DNA of 64,000 nucleotides from Ascaris suum (Eukaryota; Nematoda; Chromadorea; Rhabditida; Ascarididae). The notes beneath the pieces are model-generated. The model saw nothing but the letters and a program-made list of their open reading frames with translations. It ran no database searches and was not told where the DNA came from. Positions 1 to 12,900 of the stretch are shown here, in pieces. The translations under genes and the position numbers were made by a program. The stretch is from positions 8,424,553-8,488,552 of the forward strand of contig CM024172.1 in NCBI GenBank assembly GCA_013433145.1. Reading direction: 5' to 3'. Each line of letters opens with the position of its first letter. Within the stretch, counting starts at the first letter, position 1.

Positions 1-918
1 TTTCTTCTGCGTGCAATCTTCATCCTAGGAAGCTAACCTGCCACATCAAGTCATCACCCTCACTTCGATAGAAATTTAAAATCTGATAATGATGAAACAA
101 CGAGTTTTATAAACTACTTTAAGCTTTAGGAAGTACTGTCATAAATAAAGAAAACAAACTTTAGTAATTTAGAAAAGAGGTATAAGGTGAAATTCTGAGC
201 TTTGAGAGCACGACTTAGACAACTATTGTGGCTGACCTGCATTCGATTTGCAGTGACTTTCTCGCGTCGAGGCAGAGCGCCAAACACTTCGATATCCCTT
301 CAGTGTGAATAACCTTCAAAATTTTTGCTGCATTTTATAGTGTGAAATATTTTAGCAGTTAACGATCCCTTGATTTGCAAACACTTCAGCTTAATTATTT
401 GGAAAAACTATAGTCAATGAGGATTGCATTGCTTCATATCTCATATGAATTTGAACTTCAAACGCATCATATGTGTTAGAAAGGTGTTTACCAAAAATAT
501 TCAAACCGCAGTTCTGCACAAATTTCAGGAATTAGCACCGCGCAGATGCCCCACTAAGCGAATTCACAGGTAAGTTGGAAGGTGTAATTTGAGCAGGACT
601 GCGACGAAAGTGAGGGTGCCCCTGAGTCATCCAAGTTTTTCCATGGCACAGGTTGATTCTAGATGAAATTCCTTGATTAAAAGAATAACTAGTGCAGAAG
701 AAGGAGCGAATGCAACTGACGAATACTACATAGACGCAGGTTGCAATAGGAGCAGATTATGAGCAAAAGCAGATTAGCTACCAATAAAAAGATATGTCGG
801 AAAGAAATAAGGAGGAGATAGATTGAAAACTACAACAGTAGTAAATGCAAAAAGCAATCTCTTTCCAAGCGTTAGAGTTTTTCCAACTAATACTCGAATA
901 TTTGGATCAAAGAGATTT
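1..918. other. Intergenic, no gene seen
   Basis: AT-rich with stops in all frames. It contains one copy of a dispersed GC-rich motif at about 240-278, listed separately. Confidence 0.6.
240..278 (+). repeat. Dispersed GC-rich repeat fragment, copy 1
   Basis: A 39-bp stretch beginning CATTCGATTTGCAG and ending GAGGCAGAGC aligns, with small gaps and a few mismatches, to 21974-22008. This is direct evidence of a shared repeat; the family is not recognised. Confidence 0.5.
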
Positions 919-1482
919 TTATTGTCGCGTTTCCTGATCGATCAATAGAAGGAATTTGTTTTTTTCAATAACGAAAGGTCGCATTGATGCAATTTTCATG
1001 AAAGTTTGGCAAACGCTTTCAGAAGATATTTTGTTAATCTTCAGCAATTGAGATCTACAGCAAATCATGTGGAGAGTAGTTCGCAAAGTTTGCTGCTTTT
1101 CAAGCAAAATATAAGAAGATATTCGAACCTCGAGTGCGCTTCCAACCAGCAAATGGCGTGGATAACGTTCAAACGCATATGGAGATGGGCATAGCGACGA
1201 AGCTGAACGAGAAACATTTACATCACTACACCGCTCGACATAAAACCTCATTTCCAGCAATATTAAATAACCACAAGTAACCTCTGATGAAATTAACTTT
1301 TCAGTTTTTGAACGGCCTCTCTCCGCATACGATTGATAAGGCACACTGCTCAACTTGTGATAAGTTCTCTTATCAATTGAGCACCTATGACACTGCAGTA
1401 CAGGACAGGTTCGGAACTTTTTTCTTTGAAAGGTTTTGTCGACGGGCGCCACTGCTATAACTGTGCTCAGTTTATTCCACGG
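919..1482 (-). CDS. Candidate terminal exon, about 187 aa, unidentified
   Basis: One minus-strand frame stays open for 188 codons from just after a very good acceptor (GGTTTTTTAG, ending at 1483) to a TAA at 919-921. A run this long is uncommon at this AT content, which is the main support. The protein is basic, with CPVLQCHRC near its start and no signal peptide or recognisable domain. There is no ATG near the acceptor, so it would be a last exon whose upstream partners are unseen. It could also be a decayed element or chance. Confidence 0.25.
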   Translation of the reverse strand, partial: PWNKLSTVIAVAPVDKTFQRKKFRTCPVLQCHRCSIDKRTYHKLSSVPYQSYAERGRSKTEKLISSEVTCGYLILLEMRFYVERCSDVNVSRSASSLCPSPYAFERYPRHLLVGSALEVRISSYILLEKQQTLRTTLHMICCRSQLLKINKISSESVCQTFMKIASMRPFVIEKNKFLLLIDQETRQ

Positions 1483-4400
1483 CTAAAAAACCTGACTGAA
1501 TATGCTATCTATCACCATGTTGCTGGCAGTACCTTTGATAGAAGGAAGAAACGGCTAGCTGTTTCTCCTCAGCAACAGTGCAGATCTATTTAGCGGACGA
1601 AGAAATACAGAGAGTTGAAAAGTACTTTCAATGCAGATTTTCTGGAAGAGCACGGAATCGTGTGCCTTTGCCAGGAAAGATGCGGCGTCGGGAGGCATTC
1701 CTGCTGTATTGCTCAGAGCGCATTGAAGCTTCGATGAGTCATATTGGAATGAGCCACACTCAGCACTCTGAAGCAAGATGGATTCTATGCAGACATCTAT
1801 TCAAGATTTTAGGGTCAGTGCTCATAACAAGAGGTGGTAACTGCGCAGCCTTAGAACAAGAAGCAGCTGGTTAGTGCTGGACGATAACTTCATTTCCTCA
1901 CATCCCCGAAGATTTCTCGTGTTAACCCAATGCTATTAAGTGTATTCAAGCAGATAGCGGCAATTAGGATTTTCTAAAGCATTTCCCCTAAAAAAACTTC
2001 TCCGAATTGTCATCGGCGAGAAATTTTTAGAGCAGAAGCGTTCACGGGCTCAATGACTGACCGAGTGCAAGAAACATTCGATGCTGAACACAAAGTTCAG
2101 AGTAACTTTGAGTGATGCTAACTTATTTTCACTAGATCAAATACCTTATGAGAGATAGCCAACCTCGGTGCATAGCAATGCGCATTCATGCAACGTTACA
2201 ACTGAGATGTTATTTGCGGATTGTTGCTGTAGTGTGTATCCCTCGGTTCGCAAATAGGTTGTTACGTTGGGTTCCACACAAACAAATCCACACGCTGCAA
2301 TCATTTTTCACTGAAGCAATATCGAATATAATGGAAGCTTTACCAGATCTTCATCGTCCTTTGAAAACAGTGCTCAAAGCACGCAAGACAACTCCAAATC
2401 CACAACACATCGCCTGAACAGATGCAAACCTTCTATTATTCTCCTTTTATAAAAGCTGAGAAGACACTTAAAAAGTTCAGTCAGAATCAGCCATCTGAAT
2501 CAACGAATGAAACACGAGCAGATCACCTTCAGAAGACAACTTTGAGAGATCCACAAACTAATTTACCTTAACAGCCGTCGATTATTCTCGGTCAGCAGTA
2601 GTTCCTATCAGAGACTACTGTCCACTGCATTTGTCAATACTGGCTGATTTGACGGTAACGTTATAATTCAAATGCGTATATCACGTTAATTCATTAAAAG
2701 TTACTATGATAATTTCAAACGTTCATTGCCCCTCTTTTCCATCACTACAACTGATATGCGCAGGAACTTTGCTTTTCGATTACACTCAGTGTTTTTCAAA
2801 TAGCTGGTCAATCTTTGCGCAGATACGCCCAGTGCCCAGCACGAAGACATATGTTGTATAGCCCCTACCGATTAAATTTTACCGCTTCTAGAAATTATAA
2901 AAAAATTACAATGATGCATCTAAAGTTCATTACCACTGATGGTGCATTAATATCGATTCATTAGTACTGCAACCAACACAGCGTACATTTCGCTACTTTC
3001 TACGAGGCCATGGTATTGGATTTTCCATTTTGTAAAGGATTTTGGCTTAATACTTAATCAGAGAAGACGTACAACCATGACAGAAGGAAATTTGGATTCT
3101 GTTAAAATGCATCGAACCAAAATTTCACTAGATACTGTTTGAGCAATTGCGAAAATTGAAACAGCAACTTATAAACATCACCACATAACAAAGAAATGAG
3201 TTGTATCGGCGGCAAATATATTGTTGATTAAATACGTAGATGCGTTGGTCATGCGGTAGCGTATTCGAAAAAAACTTCGATGACGGATAATTTAAAGCAG
3301 TGAAGTTGTATTTAGTAAATGTTGGTCACGAAGAAGTTTATTGACAGCGTGTTCACCAACCACTTTAAGCTAATAAGTTGCAATTAAGTTTGCTAAGGTC
3401 CGTCAACTTTGATATTTCATGCGCAGTGATCATTGACTAAGAAGACGTGAACATGAACAGAAAATAGTTTTGCATATTTCATTCACCTTTAGAAGCAAAT
3501 ACATGAGAAAATATAACAAAAGAACCATTTAAAATATATCAGTGCAAAGCTGTTAAGATAGGTTGCTCTTCATTAAATGAGTACATTTCACTTATCAGGC
3601 TTTTGAGATAGAGTTGCATCATTAAACACAGAAATTTATTTTTGTGCAACACCACTGTGCAATTATAAATTTCAACTTGCTATTTAACTTGCACTTGCTA
3701 TTAAACTCAACAATTATAGTACTTAGTTACTGCGACGATTGACATCAACATTGCTATGCATTTGAGCGATCAAACGTCTACTGAAATATTCTAAAATATG
3801 ATCGGTGTGAGTTATAAATAGATTCGGTATACTTTTCACACTAATCGACACATCTTTTTCGCTCACCGATGAATAAGGTGATATGAATAAGGCAAGCTAA
3901 AAGAAAGTATTGCTATCCTGTAAATGATATTAGCTTAAAAGTTGGGCTTATATTGTCAAAAAATTAAATATTTCGATTGATTTTATCAGATGTGAAGTTA
4001 GCGATCGTTGTTTCCGAGACCTTAAAAGTTTGTGCTAAATTACACTTTAGCGCATTTATGGTCCCGCATAGAGCACTTCAAGCATTCATGAAGCTTCTTT
4101 ACGAAGCACTCTTAAATGTGAGAGTTCCAACTAAAAGGAAGAGAGAAAGAACTGCTCACCTCGAGAAATATTGATGAAAAGGAGGTAAGCAAGTGGGAAT
4201 ATTATCATGCGATTGTCAAACCCAACAAAGGTAGTGGGCATTAGAGCATCGTCCATTCAAAGATGGATATAACCCTCTGAAAATGTGACCTCATTCGTTG
4301 AGAAGTGCATATAATTGGTCCTGCGCATAACATCCTTTCTTTGTATTTTCAGCGCATTGACCGAGCCTATCAACCACTTCCAGAATTCAAAACCTTGCGA

Positions 4401-4761
4401 ATTGCTATAATGCAACCAACATAAAACGCATTCTTTCCGAGTGTATAAATCCATCGTTGCAATAACCCAGCAACACAACTTTGGCCTTATAAAACTATTT
4501 CTGCTATGTTTTAATACCTTCCGCTATGTGCAGCACTATAGAGAAGTACAGCACGTTGTAACATGGGCTAATCAAGATTTCTGGAGAGGCAAAACCCCAA
4601 TATCTCTCCTTTTGCACGAATATGAAATACAACAACAAACAGGTTGCAGAAGTATGTGAACGCAATTGCGGTTGTAATACCACATCGTACACAATGTGTT
4701 ATAGTGGAGTGGTAGTATTATGCATTCCGCAATATGCAGTTAATATAGTTGTAATTATAAG
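1483..4761. other. Intergenic, no confident gene
   Basis: Short plus-strand frames occur at 1578-1874 and 2148-2417. They lack a recognisable domain or consistent splice signals. The rest is AT-rich with frequent stops. Confidence 0.5.
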
Positions 4762-4876
4762 TTCGGAGGCATTTTAATCAACACTTCGCCGATAATGGGC
4801 TAAGCAAAATTCACAAAAAAAAAACACAACACTGGGCCCATTATCCGTGAAGTATTGATTTAAAAGCCCCAGAACT
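4762..4876. repeat. Imperfect 40-bp inverted repeat (foldback)
   Basis: Arms 4762-4801 and 4837-4876 are reverse complements at about 33 of 40 positions and are separated by 35 bp that include an A10 run. This resembles a small foldback or MITE-like element. I see no obvious target-site duplication. Confidence 0.7.
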
Positions 4877-7800
4877 CAGTCACAGCTTAAGAATGTGGAA
4901 GAACCATTACCCGCTGAACAAAGGATAATGGTGTAGGGAAGGAAAAAGGTGAAAGAGGAGAAGATAACAGAACCTCCGTACCCCTGTATGCCGCGCTTTG
5001 CTGCAAACGTGTAAACGGTAAGCAATACTGTCGAGAAACTTTTCATCCTAGTTCGATGGTTGTTTTTTGTTTAAAGAACGAATCAACTGTTAATTTTTGG
5101 CATAGCTGTCGTGTTTTCAATAGCAAAGTCTTTCAGCGTTGTGGCTGATAAAGCTTTAAGCGAAGTGATGTTAGAAAGCAATTCATAGATAAAGACGCTC
5201 ATGAAGAAAATAAAGCGGGATAAGGCGCCATGGATTTTTGATAAAACATGCAGATAACGGAAAGTTTTGGTGACAATAAGGCGCTCCACAGAACTTCTTC
5301 ATGTCGTATGCTATGAAATCAGCCGATTTATTATTGTGCCTGCATGGTATCAATTATCATTCTTCTAGTATTTTCTGTAAAATCAATACAGCATAGATAG
5401 TGTGATACTTATGTTTATTAGAACAAAGTGGCAATATCTCGAAAATAATGTATACAAACCAAGAAGCTGGAAGCAGTAATTCATCCTTCCATTTCGTTAA
5501 TTAATGCGTCGACAGCGCATAAACGTCTCCGACGTCCAGCATTGTCAGTACGTTCGCAACATCCCTGATAATAGCATAACCGCCAAAACACAAGAAAGAA
5601 CTTCATTTCCTCTTGTCGCACATGATGTTCGTTCACATCATCACTACGTCAATATCGTCATCGAAGTATTCAGCACAGGCCTTACAGAAAAAGGTTCCTT
5701 TTTTAAAGCATGAGGTATGCATTACGTTCAATGTGTTGAGCTATTACCACTATTTCTGGGAAAGTTGATCAGTGAAGAACCTGAGCAAATGACAAATTTG
5801 GACCGCAGAAGAATTGGTGTACAGTAACACAGTTGAGGAGAGGGTCACATGGTTGTGACGAATTTTTAGATGAAATCTCAACATCCTGTTACTCTGCAGC
5901 TTGTTGAATATACACGAAACTCACTGCCTCGTCATTTGCTTTGCCAGCATTCAGATTCTGCACTTCAAGCTTTGTATTGTCTATTCACTATGCTCGCACA
6001 TTTTTACCTTTGTTTTCCCCTCTTTTTTAAAGAAAATTTTGCCTCTCTCATGCAAAATATGCACAAATTGCGTTCCTATCAATGAACGGCACTCACTCCT
6101 GATTTGATCAAAAAAAAGATCAAAACGTTTCTTATTGTGCCCTATGAAATAAACGCTGATATACATCTGAATTTAATGTTCCTGTTGCCCATTAAGGAAG
6201 CGATTACGCAAGCAAACGCCTATGTCGACACGAAGGCAGTTGCATTGTAGATAAGTTGGGTGATATCACATGCTGTAAATATCTAGATCAGAATACAGGT
6301 GAATTTCCACTTGCTGCGTGGCTTCTCAACATGGCACTGGACCGAAGTATTACGCTACTGCAGATCGTAGAGCTGGCTTTACTTCTCACATGGCTATTCA
6401 TGATGGTAGGTACATGCGTAATATGATCAGTGAACGTTGGGCGCATGAAACTGGTTGTTTTATTATCAAAAAATTGTCTTAGCGGTGAGCGAGAGTGCGA
6501 GAATTGGTCGAGCTATGTTTAAACACCTTACAAACAATTCTAACTGCTATAGCCCCACCCACTTTATCAACACCACTAGGAATTGGCAGCATTTCCTACA
6601 ATGCAAAATGAAGCAATGTCAACACGCTCTTGTTTGAGAGGACAACCATATAGAGATGGACTTTTAAGAGAGAAAAACGTAGTACGAGTGTAACTTTATT
6701 GTGGAACTAGAGAGATAAAACAATTTATATACCGCTATGCGAATCGACCGAAACGCAAAGCTTCGAAAGACGAATACGTACGGTGAGATACAAAACACAT
6801 ACACAATGCACATCACCTAATGATAGCACATTCACGCTTTTCAATATGACTTTTAACTGCATACGACGAACAACAATATACGGTATTGTGACGAATGAAC
6901 GAAAGAAAGACTATAGCAAGGTGGAGGAAACCGAGAAGCAAAAACGGACACGTAAAAATGTTGTCGATAAACAGTATGTGACGAAGACTTATATACAGTA
7001 TCTGACGCATTTAAAGAGTAAACACATATTTTCATATATTTTGTCCAATTCCTCAAGCACAAAGAAGTCATGCAAGCATCCACAAAATCAATAAATTCAA
7101 GGTGCAAAGTTTTCTGCGTCGCACTACGTCATTGAAAAGTGGCTGATTTTGAGGTTGGATATGCTGGCCTTTTGGTGCTCATTTTCTAACACACAATAAA
7201 GCGAGTCAAACGCTCTTTGCGCCTATCTTTTTACTACCTAAAGTTCATATCTTTATCTCACTCTGAATAGTCCCGCATCCTCCTCATCCATAATCTTTTT
7301 GCGTAGGAATATTCTGCTGTGCCCGAGCTTTCGAGCTTGCTCGACCCTCACACTTTTTTGGTCAGCTTTGCTAAGGAACCACTGCTCATACACAATTCAC
7401 TGGTTGAATCAGTAAAGATCGCGCAGTAAGTAGTCAGTCGGCTTGACACAACTTCAATCGCCCGACTTTTACAGGAAGCAGGCAACCACGTGATCATTTC
7501 CCAAGGAAAAATGCGCAAGATGAACTAACTCTCTGTTCACTTTTTGCATATGCAAGCGCCGTAGATATCTTTCTGTCGATTGTTGGTCTGATCAACGAAT
7601 TCCGCCAAATGAAGCACTTCTAACTAAACTTATCGAACGTCGGGTATACCGAACGGCGATAAACTCTGTGCTTACAATGACGCAGCGAGTTGTTGTTTGC
7701 AAGTTGTGACAGTTGTGACTCAAAGCCCACAGCACGTGCGCGATTTTGGTTCACCCAACTAAAATCGATTTTAAAAAAAAACTCGGTCCGAATCCAAAAC

Positions 7801-9316
7801 TCGATCTGCGCCATCAGATCATACGTTAGCGTTTAAAACGCATCAGAAAGCACACGATCTGTTCATGTGAAAGAAACGGCTAAGGTGCTGCGAATTCGAA
7901 AAAAGATCAGTGTATTGAAAATAGGACGCTAAATTGCAACGTAATTCATATGTAATTCATAAGCAATTTCATAATCCACTGCAAAGGCCACACCGTACCA
8001 CAAAGAAGCTCAAGTGTCACTTAAAGAAACGACTAAATCACTATGTCAATACTACGGAGCAACTCTACTCAACATGAACGTAAGCTTCTCAGCTGCTAGC
8101 AGCCTCGCTCAGTGGCTTACCTAGGCACGTGGAAAATGAGCAACTACCTTCGATTCCGAATGAAACAATTCTTTGATAGGGCAAAAAGTCTTACCCGTGA
8201 ATCGATTTGGACGAGTGCTTTTCGTTACAGCTGTGTTCCCTAGGTGTCCTTGGTCGTGCTAGCTCTACGCCACAAAACTAAGCTTCTCCTTGATGGAAAG
8301 CCAGCCTATCAATGCACATGACCCGTGTTCTTCCTTGAAGCTTCCTATTTTGTGCATGCTCATAAAATTTTGCTGCGCTGACCGATTTTTGGTTAGTCCG
8401 ACCAACTTAGGACCACCGTGACCAAATGTCCTCACTCATTCATTCCTAATATAACTCAAACACTTGAGCCATGAAGTGGAAAGCAGCGAACACGTGAAAC
8501 ATCTCAGCCTACAGTGCATGCTTGGCTAACAAATATCACAGCTACAAATCCCCTCATTAGTCGATATATTTCTTACATTTTTAGAAATTCTTCACGTACA
8601 AGGAGGGTTGCTTATGAAAAAAGAAACAACACATTTTTTTCGAATCTCAACAATCATAAGACTGCCTAACACTAAAATAACATGCACAAGACAGCAACAA
8701 ATGCCACAAATATGAGGTTAATAAGCATTCAAATATCAACGAGATGGCAGTAAAGAGAGAAGCAATTGCACTCCACAGCGGCAATGCCGCATAGCAATAC
8801 AATACAAGGCTCAGCAAACATTCTATCACAAAGCGTTACTTTAAAAACATTCTTTTACTTCCCAGCTGTCTATAAGATGAGCTCTCGATCATGCCACAGA
8901 TGCGTGCTGTGACAAATATACGCTCAGTGCGAGCGGTCGATTAAAATTTTTGGACGTCACTTATGCTCACACAATATGCACAATTTTTGCCCTGCCTCTG
9001 CACACTTCGCTCAACGCTCGATCAACTTCAGCAATTCCCTTAACTTTTAAAACACCTTTAGCTTTTTCCTGTGCTCTTCTTAATTACTTCTTCACCCTCC
9101 GCTGTATCTACAGTGTGCCTCCAGCGAAACGACTGGAGCCTTTTTCGCGCCACAAGCTTAGTTCAGCTCTTCCTGCTGAAGCGTTCCAAATACAGCACTT
9201 AGACTGAAATGAAAATGTAGATTTACCATAAAAGGTACCAGCGATTTGCAAGCATCGAGCCGTGAATATTAACTAGGACATGGACAGAGTAGAAATATAT
9301 GCCGAACGAAATACAC
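4877..9316. other. Downstream flank of the zinc-finger gene, no gene seen
   Basis: AT-rich, with only scattered short frames. The longest (6783-7094, plus) is Lys-rich with no ATG at its start and no domain. The 3' UTR of the zinc-finger gene should lie at the right end, but no canonical AATAAA is near the stop. Confidence 0.55.
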
Positions 9317-9942
9317 CTACACAAGCATGGCAGGCTCGTTTTTGATTGTTGGTGGTACGAATCCTGACTGGATAACAGCCGGTGGTGATGCTATGTTGGG
9401 TAGCAGAGAAGCAAGACTGGAGAGTGAAGGGAGAACGTGTGGGAATAGTGGCAATGGTTGTGCTGTCAGAAGACCATACCACCGATCAGATGACTGCAAC
9501 AACATCTGCAACTGCTGACTTTGCAATAGAAGTTGTGGAGAGATCAGCGGTGAACAGAATGCTCCATCCACAAGTCGTTTAAGTGTCATCAGCTGCGGGT
9601 CGAACGAATCCAATACGGTCCCGCTCTTAAACGGATCCGGAGTAACTCCGTGGAAGGCCGACTGATTCACGTCTGGTAGTTGCGGCACGGGCTTCGGTGG
9701 GCTCACTGCGTTGTTACCGGTGTCGAGTAGTGGTGACGGCGTTGACTCTGCGCTGCCCGAAATATATTCAACGAAACCTTTGTTCGCGAAACCTGGTGGG
9801 CTATAAGGTATGGTGGCAGGTACGGTTGGTAGTTTGAGACCCAGTGATGTCGGACTGTTTCGATCAGGAGCTAATGCAGCTTGCATCTGTTGCTGTCCAG
9901 GATATTGAAAGGATGTTAAAGGGATTCCACCGTCTTGCAAGC
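9317..9942 (-). CDS. Zinc-finger gene exon 9 (C-terminal tail and stop)
   Basis: The acceptor is ATTATTGCAG. This is the longest exon, encoding residues 409-615 with a TAG stop at 9319-9317. It has no zinc fingers. It is rich in Pro and Ser, with a Gln/Leu-rich block ([20 protein letters not shown], residues 539-558), then more Leu/Pro. It ends IKNEPAMLV, where IKNE (607-610) fits the psi-K-x-E sumoylation consensus. The 624 nt after the acceptor are open in one frame. No AATAAA was found close downstream, so the 3' end is undefined. Confidence 0.9.
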
Positions 9943-12900
9943 CTGCAATAATTTACAATTAACTTGGAGAGATTTTTTGCGAGTTTCCAGAGTGGCAACC
10001 GAGATTTTTTAACTGGGAGAAAATTTGAAAAATCACACAAATTCCATCAAACTCTCAATAACAATTAGATGGCGCAACTCTTCTACTCAGATGGAAGAAA
10101 CATCAAACTCATTAAACTTGGAACATCAAACTTCTTGGTAATATTGCGCCTTCTGAGGTGGAAAAACACTCACATTAGCGTTCGAAGTATATGCAAGACA
10201 GTATCTGAAAGCAGGTTTTCCCGACGACCTCCAGAGATCGTCAGTAGTTTTTCTCGAGGATGAGCCATCGGACTTTCTATTCGGAGTGCACTTCAGTTAT
10301 ACGTGGAATTTCTAATAATAGTGTCTGTATTTTCTATCACAGATCAATTACCACAAAATGTCATGTTACCATGCCACTTACTCTAAAAGAAGGCAGTCGA
10401 TTTCACCATGGTAAACTGCAAACTAATTCCGTGCTGCGATAAATTGGAAATCAATTAATAATTGAAAACTACTTCCGTCAAAAGTGTTAGAAAACTCACT
10501 CAGAAGTTGTGGGATGAGGTTTTCAAGAGTATTTGGTTTGTCTCCATCCTCTTCGGGACTTAGACCTCTTCCATTCAGGTACTGTTGGCATTGCTCCAAA
10601 TGTATTTTCAATCCAACTTTCTGAGCATAGCTTTTTTCGCACGCGTTGCATTTATATCTGAAGTGCTTAGCACATTAAATTTTATTCGAGTTGCTGTCAT
10701 TTGAGAAAGCAAACGAAATGGACAATAGCCAAACATTAACGGTGTTTTTGACGAGCATGTATATTCAACAGCACAACAAGTTTCACTTTGGGATATTTCG
10801 CTGAAATTTTTAATCATCTTGAAGAAACTGTCGAAGTTATTAAATGATACCGCCGCTCCTACAGCCTCGTTTAATAGCGTCAGCGGTTAAACTATCTTTA
10901 CTATTCAAACGCGAATAAAATAGAGAAATGTAATTTTGCATGTTAGCAGCTTACAACATTACAAAAGTACACTATCCGGGAACGTTAGCCAAATAGTTGA
11001 CCCAAGTTCGAAAATATGATTAGTTCATTTTTACGCTCATAACTGTCCTATTTTGTTTCACCTCAGACAAATGTGCTGAAAATAGATTGCTTGTTGCTCC
11101 CTATTTCATCACTAGCTTCGGCTTTAAGAACAAGGAAAAAAAACCCCCTAGTCTTTACACTCAAAGTTGGCCGCAAAATCCGCTAATCTTACACTCTGCT
11201 GTGAAGCGTAAAATGTCACGGCCCGAACAAATGGACGAGAGGCATGCAACAACTAGACAGAGAATGAGAACGAACGGTTTTTCGCCGGTGTGAACACGTT
11301 GATGGACTTGCATATTGCCTTGATTTGTGAATGCCTTATCGCAGAAACTGCATCTGAACACATCACATTACTAGTTTGTTAGAATACAACAAATTCTCAA
11401 ACGGAGACAGCTCAAGACTGATGAAAATGTTCATCCAAAATTTAATAATTAAAAAATATTCCTATAAAATTTCAGCAATTCCTATCAAAGAGGAGATTCC
11501 AAAAAATATGATTTTTACTTCTTGAGAGAGTAGATTTCATACGCATATACACTGCATATAGAAATATTACCTACTTCGAAGCTGTCACAGAACAACTTCT
11601 CGCCAAAGTGAAATACTTTATTTCGCTTGCAGCCTCTTATAAATAATAAAGAGCTTTGTCATCTCGGAAGCAGAATGATTCGATCAACGCGAGAATGCAA
11701 TAAGATTCTCATTCCTACGCGAAAATCACAAAAGCAAAAGAAATGAAAGAAATCATATGCGCTAACCTGAAAGGACGTTCACCGGTATGCAGACGAGTAT
11801 GAACGTATAGCGATGAAGCGTATGCATAGCGTTTACCACAATATTTGCATACGTAATCGTTTGGTTTTTTCAATATTGAATCAGGAGAGGTCTGCAAATA
11901 GGTCGGGATCAATAATGAAAACATTACTTGTTCAGTCACTGAGCTTATTTAAAGCGCATAATAATGATGTCCTTGACCACCTACCACATGTTTTTAAAAA
12001 AATCTGCAAATTAACATTAAAAATAACTGCGGGTTAGATTTAACATTCGTGAGTACAGCTGACGATTGTTTGACAGGAAGTCGTTTTGACTCAAAAGCAA
12101 TTTGAAACGCTTTAATGAGGAAATGAAAATTCACTTACTGCAGGTTGGTATTGATGCGTAGCCTCATGGGCGGTGAGTTGTGATTTTTGAATAAAAGAAC
12201 GCCCACAATGTGCGCATGAATAGGGCCGTTCACCTGTGTGCGTTCTTTCATGGCTTTGCAGGTTGCCTTGACTTGCGAACGCCTTTGGACAATATTTGCA
12301 CATATATGGTCGCTCACCGGTATGGGTACGAACGTGAACCTGTGAACGACAGTGAGTAACACCACAATCAGAATAGAACATTCTTCCATTTAAAAAATGC
12401 GACGAACCCAAGTGAAGGGATATTTCACTGATGGCTTTTCCTTTTTTCGTTTTTGACCAATTTTCTTTTTCATTTATTCAGAACGTCTCTCTAAAACATC
12501 TGTCCATGTTGTTGTTCAGTGAGCAGGTAAATCTACTTGGTTTAAAAGTGGTGAAGCCATTAAAGTTATCCTTATGGCACATTTTATTGTAAAAGTCATG
12601 GCCACGTGGAATAAAGTTTGCTCTTTTATGCACCTTCCTATCAAATGGAGTATGACGCAGTCATGAATATGCGAAAAACCTGACACGAAATCTTTACCAG
12701 CACATTCGCGTTCGAGCGATGTTGTCTAAATTCATCTGACAACGCGCACAGTGGCTCAGGTGATCATGACTTTACATCTCAATTAATACAACAAAGTAAT
12801 GTTTACCATAGAAAAAGTTAGCACGCAACGGCTATCATACCTTTTATACAATTCCTTCGATCATCAAGGCACAAGATTTTATTTTACTGCCCACAAAAAA

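Noticed and set aside
9327..9582. Plus-strand frames opposite exon 9
   Set aside because: Antisense shadows of a GC-richer coding exon.
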